Below, piece by piece: positions 1 through 10,057 of a stretch of DNA of 64,000 nucleotides. Below the pieces are notes generated by a model. That model saw nothing but the letters and a program-made list of their open reading frames with translations, ran no database searches and was not told where the DNA came from. Origin of the DNA: Xanthostigma xanthostigma (Eukaryota; Arthropoda; Insecta; Raphidioptera; Raphidiidae); contig OY754466.1 in NCBI GenBank assembly GCA_963575645.1, positions 33,388,001-33,452,000 on the forward strand. The letters run 5' to 3'. A program made the translations under genes and the position numbers. The first letter of the stretch is position 1. Each line of letters starts with the position of its first letter.

Positions 1-165
1 CCTGAATGTTATAGTGTGTGTAAACTTACCTTTGTGAAATAAAGCAATTTTGCCTATAAGGACTCATTTGCCCCTAATTGTCATAAAGCATGTAAATACT
101 GCTTGTATGCGTTAAAATAATGGTTAATATGCAGTTCGCATTTTCTTATGAGAGAATGATCCAAA

Positions 166-329
166 CCTGAATGTTATAGTGTAAAAAGACTTACCTTTGT
201 AAAATAAAGCAATTTTGCTTATAAGGACTCATTTGCACGCAATTGTTGTGTGCATATAAAAACTTTTTGTCTGCGTGAAAATGATAGTAAATATGCAGTT
301 TGCATTTTCTTATGAGAGAAAGATCCAAA
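166..329 (+). repeat. 164-bp monomer type (gttgtgtgcatg), first of 11
   Basis: This monomer reads gttgtgtgcatg where most have gtcgtgaagcatg, a net loss of one base, and cttttt where others have ctgctt. The same type occurs at 1,155-1,318, 5,604-5,767, 35,618-35,781, 36,607-36,770, 42,696-42,859, 43,685-43,848, 46,979-47,142, 52,261-52,424, 53,250-53,413 and 56,544-56,707. It is confined to family B and nearly always follows the gtgtgtg monomer; the exceptions at 46,979 and 56,544 follow a chimeric monomer. It is therefore a single mutational event spread by copying. Confidence 0.9.
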
Positions 330-494
330 CCTGAATGTTATAGTGAAAATAGACTAACCTTTGTAAAATAACGCAATTTTGCCTATAAGGACTCATTTGC
401 ACGCAATTGTCGTGAAGCATGTAAAAACTGCTTGTCTGCGTTAAAATAATGGTTAATATGCAGTTTGCATTTTCTTATGAGAGAATGATCCAAA

Positions 495-659
495 CCTGAA
501 TGTTATAGTGTAAATAGACTTACCTTTGTAAAATAAAGCAATTTTGCCTATAAGGACTCATTTGCACGCAATTGTCGTGAAGCACGTAAAAACTGCTTGT
601 CTGCGTTAAAATAATGGTTAATATGCAGTTTGCATTTTCTTATGAGAGAATGATCCAAA
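495..659 (+). repeat. Reference 165-bp monomer used for numbering
   Basis: This monomer serves as the ruler for positions quoted elsewhere (base 1 = the first c of cctgaatg). It contains 54 or 55 G+C of 165. Landmarks in order are gacttacc (about 23-30), aaaataaagcaattttgc (36-53), the variable block from ggactcatttg to gaagc (60-89), a gcatgtaaaaactgcttg core (88-105; here gcacgta), the tgcg CpG (109-111), the variable block ttaaaataatggttaa (112-127), the dyad atgcagtttgcat (129-141) and cttatgagagaatgatccaaa (145-165). Most family-defining substitutions fall at 17-43, 52-90 and 106-128. CpG can occur at 73, 82 and 110. The chosen start is arbitrary because the repeat is circularly permutable. 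Confidence 0.9.
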
Positions 660-1483
660 CCTGAATGTTATGGTGTAAATAGACTTACCTTTGTAAAATA
701 AAGCAATTTTGCCTATAAGGACTCATTTGCACGCAATTGTCGTGAAGCATGTAAAAACTGCTTGTCTGCGTCAAAATGATAGTAAATACGCAGTTTGCAT
801 TTTCTTATGAGAGAATGATCCAAACCTGAATGTTATAGTGTAAATAGACTCACCCTCATAAAATAAAGCAATTTTGCCTATAAGGACTCATTTGCACCTA
901 ATTGTCGTAAAGCATGTAAAAACTGCTTGTATGCGTTAAAATAATAGTTAATATGCAGTTTGCATTTTCTTGTGAGAGAATGATCCAAACCTGAATGTTA
1001 TAGTGTGTGTAAACTTACCTTTGTGAAATAAAGCAATTTTGCCTATAAGGACTCATTTGCCTCTAATTGTCATAAAGCATGTAAATACTGCTTGTATGCG
1101 TTAAAATAATGGTTAATATGCAGTTCGCATTTTCTTATGAGAGAATGATCCAAACCTGAATGTTATAGTGTAAAAAGACTTACCTTTGTAAAATAAAGCA
1201 ATTTTGCTTATAAGGACTCATTTGCACGCAATTGTTGTGTGCATGTAAAAACTTTTTGTCTGCGTGAAAATGATAGTAAATATGCAGTTTGCATTTTCTT
1301 ATGAGAGAAAGATCCAAACCTGAATGTTATAGTGAAAATAGACTAACCTTTGTAAAATAAAGCAATTTTGCCTATAAGGACTCATTTGCACCTAATTGTC
1401 GTAAAGCATGTAAAAACTGCTTGTCTGCGTTAAAATAATGGTTAATATGCAGTTTGCATTTTCCTATGAGAGAATGATCCAAA

Positions 1484-2468
1484 CCTGAATGTTATAGTGT
1501 AAATAGACTTACCTTCATGAAATAAAGCAATTTTGCCTATAAGGACTTATTTGCCCCTAATTGTCATAAAGCATGTAAAAACTGCTTGTATGCGTTAAAA
1601 AAATGGTTAATATGCAGTTTGCATTTTCTTATGAGAGAATGATCCAAACCTGAATTTTATAGTGTAAATAGACTTACCTTTGTAAAATAAAGCAATTTTG
1701 CCTATAAGGACTCATTTGCACGCAATTGTCGTGAAGCATGTAAAAACTGTTTGTCTGCGTGAAAATGATAGTAAATATGCAGTTTGCATTTTCTTATGAG
1801 AGAATGATCCAAAACTGAATGTTATAGTGTAAATAGACTTACCCTCATGAAATAAAGCAATTTTGCCTATAAAGACTCATTTGCACCTAATTGTCGTAAA
1901 GCATGTAAAAACTGCTTGTCTGCGTTTAAATAATGGTTAATATGCAGTTTGCATTTTCTTATGAGATAAAGATCCAAACCAGAATGTTATAGTGTCAATA
2001 GACTTACCTTTCATGAAATAAAGCAATTTTGCCTATAAGGACTCATTTGCCCCTAATTGTCATAAAGCATACTGCTTGTATGCGTTAAAATAATGGTCAA
2101 TATGCAGTTTGCATTTTCTTATGAGAGAATTATCCAAACCTGAATGTTATAGTGAAAATATTCTTACCTTTGTAAAATAAAGCAATTTTGTTTATAAGGA
2201 CTCATTTGCACGAAATTGTCGTAAAGCATGTAAAAACTGCTTGTCTGCGTGAAAATGATAGTAAATATGCAGTTTGCATTTTCTTATGAGAGAATGATCC
2301 AAACCTGAATATTATAGTGTAAATAGACATACCCTCATGAAATAAAGCAATTTAGCCTATAAAGACTCATTTGCACCTAATTGTCGTAAAGCATGTAAAA
2401 ACTGCTTGTCTGCGTTTAAATAATGGTTAATATGCAGTTTGCATTTTCTTATGAGAGAATGATCCAAA
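1484..2468 (+). repeat. Six-monomer 985-bp unit, single copy
   Basis: Six monomers starting at 1,484 (ggacttattt, aaaaaaatgg), 1,649 (gaattttatag), 1,814 (aactgaatg), 1,979 (160 bp), 2,139 (aaaatattctta) and 2,304 (tattatag, gacatacc) form a 985-bp unit. The same order occurs three times in tandem at 36,936-39,890. Here it is present once and followed by a different monomer at 2,469 (ccctcatg, attttcgtaaag), so this copy keeps the arrangement before triplication or comes from a separate lineage. Confidence 0.8.
1979..2138 (+). repeat. 160-bp monomer type (+1 and -6), first of 8
   Basis: The monomer has one extra base in acctttcatg and lacks six bases in the core, so gcatgtaaaaactgc becomes gcatactgc. 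The result is 160 bp. The same type occurs at 23,920-24,079, 32,323-32,482, 37,431-37,590, 38,416-38,575, 39,401-39,560, 44,509-44,668 and 54,074-54,233. It is always preceded by a monomer ending in gagataaagatccaaa. A 166-bp relative with the insertion but not the deletion sits at 28,360-28,525. Confidence 0.92.
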
Positions 2469-3293
2469 CCTGAATGTTATAGTGTAAATAGACTTACCCT
2501 CATGAAATAAAGCAATTTTGCCTATAAAGACTCATTTGCACCTAATTTTCGTAAAGCATGAAAAAACTGCTTGTCTGCGTTTAAATAATGGTTAATATGA
2601 AGTTTGCATTTTCTTATGAGAGAATGATCCAAACCTGAATGTTATAGTGTAAATCGACTTACCTTCATGAAATAAAGCAATTTTGCCTATAAGGACTCAT
2701 TTGCCCCTAATTGTCATAAAGCATGTAAAAACTGCTTGTATGCGTTAAAATAATGGTAAATATGCAGTTTGCATTTTCTTATGAGAGAATGATCCAAACC
2801 TGACTATTATAGTGTAAATAGACTTACCTTTATAAAATAAAGCAATTTTGCCTATAAGGACTCATTTGCACGCAATTGTCGTGAAGCATGTAAAAACTGC
2901 TTGTCTGCGTGAAAATGATAGTAAATATGCAGTTTGCATTTTCTTATGAGAGAATGATCCAAACCTGAATGTTATAGTGTAAATAGACTTACCCTCATGA
3001 AATAAAGCAATTTTGCCTATAAAGACTCATTTGCACCTAATTGTCGTAAAGCATGTAAAAACTGCTTGTCTGCGTTTAAATAATGGTTAATATGCAGTTT
3101 GCATTTTCTTATGAGAGAATGATCCAAACCTGACTATTATAGTGTAAATAGACTTACCTTTATAAAATAAAGCAATTTTGCCTATAAAGACTCATTTGCA
3201 CCTAATTGTCGTAAAGCATGTAAAAACTGCTTGTCTGCGTTAAAATAATGGTTAATATGCAGTTTGAATTTTCTTATGAGAGAATGATCCAAA

Positions 3294-4613
3294 CCTAAAT
3301 GTTATAGTGTAAATAGACTGACCTTCGTGAAATAAAGCAATTTTGCCTATAGGGACTCATTTGCCCCTAATTGTCATAAAGCATGTAAAAACTGCTTGTG
3401 TGCGTTAAAATAATGGTTAATATGCAGTTTGCATTTTCTTATGAAAGAATGATCCAAACCTGAATGTTATAGTGTAAGTAGACTTACCCTTATGAAATAA
3501 AGCAATTTTGCCTATAAAGACTCATTTGCACCTAATTGTCGTAAAGCATGTAAAAACTGCTTGTGTGCGTTAAAATAATGGTTAATATGCAGTTTGCATT
3601 TTCTTATGAAAGAATGATCCAAACCTGAATGTTATAGTGTAAGTAGACTTACCCTTATGAAATAAAGCAATTTTGCCTATAAAGACTCATTTGCACCTAA
3701 TTGTCGTAAAGCATGTAAAAACTGCTTGTCTGCGTTAAAATAATGGTTAATATGCAGTTTGAATTTTCTTATGGGAGAATAATCCAAACCTGAATGTTAT
3801 AGTGTAAATAGACTTACCTTTGTAAAATAAAGCAATTTTGCCTATAAGGACTCATTTGCACGCAATTGTCGTGAAGCATGTAAAAACTGCTTGTCTGCGT
3901 GAAAATGATAGTAAATATGCAGTTTGCATTTTCTTATGAGAGAATGATCCAAACCTGAATGTTATAGTGTAAATAGACTTACCCTCATGAAATAAAGCAA
4001 TTTTGCCTATAAAGACTCATTTGCACCTAATTGTCGTAAAGCATGTAAAAACTGCTTGTCTGCGTTAAAATAATGGTTAATATGCAGTTTGAATTTTCTT
4101 ATGAGAGAATGATCCAAACCTAAATGTTATAGTGTAAATAGACTGACCTTCGTGAAATAAAGCAATTTTGCCTATAGGGACTCATTTGCCCCTAATTGTC
4201 ATAAAGCATGTAAAAACTGCTTGTGTGCGTTAAAATAATGGTTAATATGCAGTTTGCATTTTCTTATGAAAGAATGATCCAAACCTGAATGTTATAGTGT
4301 AAGTAGACTTACCCTTATGAAATAAAGCAATTTTGCCTATAAAGACTCATTTGCACCTAATTGTCGTAAAGCATGTAAAAACTGCTTGTCTGCGTTAAAA
4401 TAATGGTTAATATGCAGTTTGAATTTTCTTATGGGAGAATAATCCAAACCTGAATGTTATAGTGTAAATAGACTTACCTTTGTAAAATAAAGCAATTTTG
4501 CCTATAAGGACTCATTTGCACGCAATTGTCGTGAAGCATGTAAAAACTGCTTGTCTGCGTTAAAATAATGGATAATATGCAGTTTGCATTTTCTTATGAG
4601 AGAATGATCCAAA
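3294..4613 (+). repeat. Local five-monomer duplication cluster
   Basis: The cctaaatg...gaccttcgtg monomer at 3,294 recurs at 4,119, exactly 825 bp (five monomers) on. The gtaagtagacttaccctta type follows in both copies, twice in the first (3,459 and 3,624) and once in the second (4,284). The gggagaataatcc ending and the tttgtaaaat monomer follow in both (3,789 and 4,449). The corresponding places at 45,655 and 55,220 hold only one such series, so this expansion is local to B1. Confidence 0.75.
3459..3623 (+). repeat. Chimeric monomer from out-of-register exchange
   Basis: The first two thirds (gtgtaagtag, acccttatg, cacctaattgtcgtaaag) equal the next monomer at 3,624. The last third (cttgtgtgcg and atgaaagaatg) equals the preceding monomer at 3,294. 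The switch lies in the shared catgtaaaaactgcttg core. This is what a single-monomer duplication by unequal exchange leaves behind. No counterpart is seen at 45,820 or 55,385. Confidence 0.75.
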
Positions 4614-5767
4614 CCTAAATGTTATAGTGTAAATAGACTGACCTTCATGAAATAAAGCAATTTTGCCTATAGGGACTCATTTGCCCCTATTTGTCATAAA
4701 GCATGTAAAAACTGCTTGTCAGCGTTAAAATAATAGTTAATATGCAGGTTGCATTTTCTTATGAGAGAATGATCCAAACCTGAATGTTATAGTGTAAATA
4801 GACTTACCTTCATGAAATAAAGCAATTTTGCCTATAAGGACTCATTTGCCCCTTATTGTCATAAAGCATGTAAAAACTGCTTGTATGCGTTAAAATAATG
4901 TATAATATGCAGTTTGCATTTTCTTATGAGAGAATGATCCAAACCAGAATGTTATAGTGAAAATAGACTTACCTTTGTAAAATAAAGCAATTTTGCCTAT
5001 AAGGACTCATTTGCACGCAATTGTCGTGAAGCACGTAAAAACTGCTTGTCTGCGTTAAAATAATGGTTAATATGCAGTTTGCATTTTCTTATGAGAGAAT
5101 GATCCAAACCTGAATGTTATGGTGTAAATAGACTTACCTTTGTAAAATAAAGCAATTTTGCCTATAAGGACTCATTTGCACGCAATTGTCGTGAAGCATG
5201 TAAAAACTGCTTGTCTGCGTCAAAATGATAGTAAATACGCAGTTTGCATTTTCTTATGAGAGAATGATCCAAACCTGAATGTTATAGTGTAAATAGACTC
5301 ACCCTCATAAAATAAAGCAATTTTGCCTATAAGGACTCATTTGCACCTAATTGTCGTAAAGCATGTAAAAACTGCTTGTATGCGTTAAAATAATAGTTAA
5401 TATGCAGTTTGCATTTTCTTGTGAGAGAATGATCCAAACCTGAATGTTATAGTGTGTGTAAACTTACCTTTGTGAAATAAAGCCATTTTGCCTATAAGGA
5501 CTCATTTGCCCCTAATTGTCATAAAGCATGTAAATACTGCTTGTATGCGTTAAAATAATGGTTAATATGCAGTTCGCATTTTCTTATGAGAGAATGATCC
5601 AAACCTGAATGTTATAGTGTAAAAAGACTTACCTTTGTAAAATAAAGCAATTTTGCTTATAAGGACTCATTTGCACGCAATTGTTGTGTGCATGTAAAAA
5701 CTTTTTGTCTGCGTGAAAATGATAGTAAATATGCAGTTTGCATTTTCTTATGAGAGAAAGATCCAAA

Positions 5768-5932
5768 CCTGAATGTTATAGTAAAAATAGACTAACCTTT
5801 GTAAAATAACGCAATTTTGCCTATAAGGACTCATTTGCACGCAATTGTCGTGAAGCATGTAAAAACTGCTTGTCTGCGTTAAAATAATGGTTAATATGCA
5901 GTTTGCATTTTCTTATGAGAGAATGATCCAAA
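5768..5932 (+). repeat. Bridge monomer (taacgc type) at the B1-A1 border
   Basis: The marker is gactaacctttg followed by taacgcaatt. Monomers of this type exist inside both families: in family B as the third member of the 989-bp hexamer (330, 35,782, 42,860, 52,425) and in family A as one step of the 13-mer (7,418, 13,359, 16,329, 49,290, 58,855). Here it carries the form agtaaaaatag seen only at B-A borders (5,768, 47,143, 56,708) and in the patch at 32,158 and its copies. Family A monomers follow immediately. Confidence 0.75.
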
Positions 5933-6097
5933 CCTGAATGTTATAGTGTAAATAGACTTACCCTCATGAAATAAAGCAATTTTGCCTATAAAGACTCATT
6001 TGCACCTAATTGTCGTAAAGCATGTAAAAACTGCTTGTCTGCGTTTAAATAATGGTTAATATGCAGTTTGCATTTTCTAATGAGAGAATGATCTAAA

Positions 6098-8242
6098 CCT
6101 GAATGTTATAGTGAAAATAGACTTACCTTTCTAAAATAAAGCAATTTTGCTTATAAGGACTCATTTGCACGCTATTGTCGTGAAGCATGTAAAAACTGCT
6201 TGTCTGCGTTAAAATAATGGTTAATATGCAGTTTGCATTTTCTTATGAGATAATGATCCAAACCTGAATGTTATAGTGTAAATAGACTTACCCTCATGAA
6301 ATAAAGCAATTTTGTCTATAAAGACTCATTTGCACTTAATTGTCATAAAGCATGTAAAAACTGCTTGTATGCGTTAAAATGATAGTAAATATGCAGTTTG
6401 CATTTTCTTATGAGAGAATGATCCAAACCTGAATGTTATAGTGTAAATAGACTTACCGTCATGAAATAAAGCAATTTTGCCTATAAGGGCTCATTTGCAC
6501 CTAATTGTCATAAAGCTTGTAAAAACTGCTTGTATTCGTTAAAATAATAGTTAATATGCAGTTTGCATTTTCTTATGAGAGAATGATCTAAACCTGAATG
6601 TTATAGTTTAAGTAAACTTATCTTTGAAAAATAAAGCAATTTTGCCTATAAGGACTCATTTGCCCCTAATTGTCATAAAGCATGTAAAAACTGCTTGAAT
6701 GCGTTAAAATAATGGTTAATATGCAGTTTACATTTTCTTATGAGAGAATGATCCAAACCTGAATGTTATAGTGTAAATAGACTTACCCTCATGAAATAAA
6801 GCAATTTTGCCTATAAAGACTCATTTGCACTTAATTGTCGTAAAGCATGTGAAAACTGCTTGTCTGCGTTTAAATAATGGTTAATATGCAGTTTGCATTT
6901 TCTTATGAGAGAATGATCTAAACCTGAATGTTATAGTGAAAATAGACTTACCTTTCTAAAATAAAGCAATTTTGCTTATGAGGACTCATTTGCACGCAAT
7001 TGTCGTGAAGCATGTAAAAACTGCTTGTCTGCGTTAAAATAATGGTTAATATGCAGTTTGCATTTTCTTATGAGAGAATGATCCAAACCTGAATTTTATA
7101 GTGTAAATAGACTTACCCTCATGAAATAAAGCAATTTTGCCTACAAAGACTCATTTGCACCTAATTGTCAAAAAGCATGTAAAAACTGCTTGTATGCGTC
7201 AAAATGATAGTAAATATGCAGTTTGCATTTTCTTATGAGAGAATGATCCAAACCTGAATGTTATAGTGTAAATAGACTTACCCTCATGAAATAAAGCAAT
7301 TTTGTTTATAAGGACTCATTTGCCCCTAATTGTCATAAAGCATGTAAAAACTGCTTGTGTGCGTTAAAATAATGGTTAATATGCAGTTTGCAATTTCTTA
7401 TGAGAGAATGATCCAAACCTGAATGTTATAGTGAAAATAGACTAACCTTTGTAAAATAACGCAATTTTGCCTATAAGGACTCATTTGCACGAAATTGTCG
7501 TGAAGCATGTAAAAACTGCTTGTCTGCGTTAAAATAATGGTTAATATGCAGTTTGCATTTTCTTATGAGAGAATGATCCAAACCTGAACGTTATAGTGTA
7601 AATTGACTTACCCTCATGAAATAAAGCAATTTTGTCTATAAAGACTCATTTGCACCTAATTGTCATAAAGCATGTAAAAACTGCTTGTATGCGTTAAAAT
7701 GACACTAAATATTCAGTTTGCATTTTCTTATGAGAGAATGATCCAAACCTGAATGTTATAGTGTAAATAGACTTACCGTCATGAAACAAAGCAATTTTGC
7801 CTATAAGGGCTCATTTGCACCTAATTGTCATAAAGCTTGTAAAAACTGCTTGTATGCGTTAAAATAATAGTTAATATGCAGTTTGCATTTTCTTATGAGA
7901 GAATGATCTAAACCTGAATGTTATAGTTTAAGTAAACTTACCTTTGTAAAATAAAGCAATTTGGCCTATAAGGACTCATTTGCCCCTAATTGCCATAAAG
8001 CATGTAAAAAATGCTTGAATGCGTTAAAATAATGGTTAATATGCAGTTTGCATTTTCTTATGAGAGAATGATCCAAACCTGAATGTAATAGTGTAAATAG
8101 ACTTACCCTCATGAAATAAAGCAATTTTGCCTATAAAGACTCATTTGCACCTAATTGTCGTAAAGCATGTAAAAACTGCTTGTCTGCGTTTAAATAATGG
8201 TTAATATGCAGTTTGCATTTTCTTATGAGAGAATGATCTAAA
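6098..8242 (+). repeat. Canonical family-A 13-monomer HOR, 2,145 bp
   Basis: The monomers in order are: 6,098 cgctattg; 6,263 ttgtctata with cacttaattgtcat; 6,428 taccgtcatg, agggctc, tattcg; 6,593 gtttaagtaaac, cttgaatgcg; 6,758 cacttaattgtcg, gtgaaaactg; 6,923 ctaaaataaag, cttatgagg; 7,088 gaattttatag, ctacaaag; 7,253 tgtttataagg; 7,418 taacgc; 7,583 gaacgttatag, cactaaatattc; 7,748 taccgtcatgaaacaaag; 7,913 ttggcctat, attgccat; 8,078 gaatgtaatag. The same 13 types in the same order occur at 47,968-50,114 and 57,533-59,680. Shared order at distant places identifies this as the founding HOR of family A. Confidence 0.88.
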
Positions 8243-10057
8243 CCTGAATGTTATAGTGAAAATAGACTTACCTTTCTAAAATAAAGCAATTTTGCTTATA
8301 AGGACTCATTTGCACGCTATTGTCGTGAAGCATGTAAAAACTGCTTGTCTGCGTTAAAATAATGGTTAATATGCAGTTTGCATTTTCTTATGAGAGAATG
8401 ATCCAAACCTGAATGTTATAGTGTAAATAGACTTACCCTCATGAAATAAAGCAATTTTGTCTATAAAGACTCATTTGCACTTAATTGTCATAAAGCATGT
8501 AAAAACTGCTTGTATGCGTTAAAATGATAGTAAATATGCAGTTTGCATTTTCTTATGAGAGAATGATCCAAACCTGAATGTTATAGTGTAAATAGACTTA
8601 CCGTCATGAAATAAAGCAATTTTGCCTATAAGGGCTCATTTGCACCTAATTGTCATAAAGCTTGTAAAAACTGCTTGTATTCGTTAAAATAATAGTTAAT
8701 ATGCAGTTTGCATTTTCTTATGAGAGAATGATCTAAACCTGAATGTTATAGTTTAAGTAAACTTATCTTTGAAAAATAAAGCAATTTTGCCTATAAGGAC
8801 TCATTTGCCCCTAATTGTCATAAAGCATGTAAAAACTGCTTGAATGCGTTAAAATAATGGTTAATATGCAGTTTACATTTTCTTATGAGAGAATGATCCA
8901 AACCTGAATGTTATAGTGTAAATAGACTTACCCTCATGAAATAAAGCAATTTTGCCTATAAAGACTCATTTGCACTTAATTGTCGTAAAGCATGTGAAAA
9001 CTGCTTGTCTGCGTTTAAATAATGGTTAATATGCAGTTTGCATTTTCTTATGAGAGAATGATCTAAACCTGAATGTTATAGTGAAAATAGACTTACCTTT
9101 CTAAAATAAAGCAATTTTGCTTATGAGGACTCATTTGCACGCAATTGTCGTGAAGCATGTAAAAACTGCTTGTCTGCGTTAAAATAATGGTTAATATGCA
9201 GTTTGCATTTTCTTATGTGAGAATGATCCAAACCTGAATTTTATAGTGTAAATAGACTTACCCTCATGAAATAAAGCAATTTTGCCTACAAAGACTCATT
9301 TGCACCTAATTGTCAAAAAGCATGTAAAAACTGCTTGTATGCGTCAAAATGATAGTAAATATGCAGTTTGCATTTTCTTATGAGAGAATGATCCAAACCT
9401 GAACGTTATAGTGTAAATTGACTTACCCTCATGAAATAAAGCAATTTTGTCTATAAAGACTCATTTGCACCTAATTGTCATAAAGCATGTAAAAACTGCT
9501 TGTATGCGTTAAAATGACACTAAATATTCAGTTTGCATTTTCTTATGAGAGAATGATCCAAACCTGAATGTTATAGTGTAAATAGACTTACCGTCATGAA
9601 ACAAAGCAATTTTGCCTATAAGGGCTCATTTGCACCTAATTGTCATAAAGCTTGTAAAAACTGCTTGTATGCGTTAAAATAATAGTTAATATGCAGTTTG
9701 CATTTTCTTATGAGAGAATGATCTAAACCTGAATGTTATAGTTTAAGTAAACTTACCTTTGTAAAATAAAGCAATTTGGCCTATAAGGACTCATTTGCCC
9801 CTAATTGCCATAAAGCATGTAAAAAATGCTTGAATGCGTTAAAATAATGGTTAATATGCAGTTTGCATTTTCTTATGAGAGAATGATCCAAACCTGAATG
9901 TAATAGTGTAAATAGACTTACCCTCATGAAATAAAGCAATTTTGCCTATAAAGACTCATTTGCACCTAATTGTCGTAAAGCATGTAAAAACTGCTTGTCT
10001 GCGTTTAAATAATGGTTAATATGCAGTTTGCATTTTCTTATGAGAGAATGATCTAAA
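8243..10057 (+). repeat. 11-monomer derivative of the A HOR (two monomers lost)
   Basis: The order follows the 13-mer at 6,098, but the tgtttataagg and taacgc monomers are missing: the gaattttatag monomer is followed directly by the gaacgttatag monomer near 9,398. The loss is exactly 330 bp, so the register is kept. All other markers match the 13-mer, including the acaaagc and ttggcc variants. Clean loss of whole monomers is what unequal exchange between related monomers produces. Confidence 0.85.

Larger units (their letters stand above)
1..1348 (+). repeat. 989-bp six-monomer repeat, full plus partial copy
   Basis: The gtgtgtgtaaac monomer at 1 recurs at 990. The intervening unit holds six monomers starting at 1, 166 (164 bp), 330, 495, 660 and 825, which gives 989 bp. 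The second copy follows the first through about 1,348, then departs: the third monomer has taaagcaa and cacctaatt where the first copy has taacgcaa and cacgcaatt. Equivalent 989-bp pairs start at 35,453/36,442, 42,531/43,520 and 52,096/53,085, all exactly 989 bp apart. A lone gtgtgtg monomer lies at 5,439. The pair predates the larger duplications that carry it. Confidence 0.85.
1..5932 (+). repeat. Domain B1: 36 family-B monomers
   Basis: Family B is marked by the absence of gatctaaacc and by monomers carrying gtgtgtgtaaac, ggtgtaaatag, actcaccctcat, the tgactattatag start and the 160-bp deletion type. The domain length of 5,932 bp equals 36 x 165 minus 8, explained by three 164-bp monomers and one 160-bp monomer. 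Bases 1-2,303 correspond at a constant offset of 35,452 bp to 35,453-37,755, and bases 990-2,303 to 43,520-44,833 and 53,085-54,398. The left edge lies outside the window. The domain ends in the taacgc bridge monomer, after which family A begins. Confidence 0.85.

Noticed and set aside
495-659. Ancient half-monomer duplication inside the 165 bp
   Set aside because: Stretches around 35-67 and 113-160 look alike (taaaataa, then atttt with a pyrimidine and tat), but the spacing is inconsistent (78 and 93 bp) and the match is weak and A/T-driven.
6428-6592. CENP-B box resemblance in the tattcgttaaaataatag variant
   Set aside because: It shares ttcg and one a with the box, but lacks the essential cggg half, so it is not a CENP-B site.
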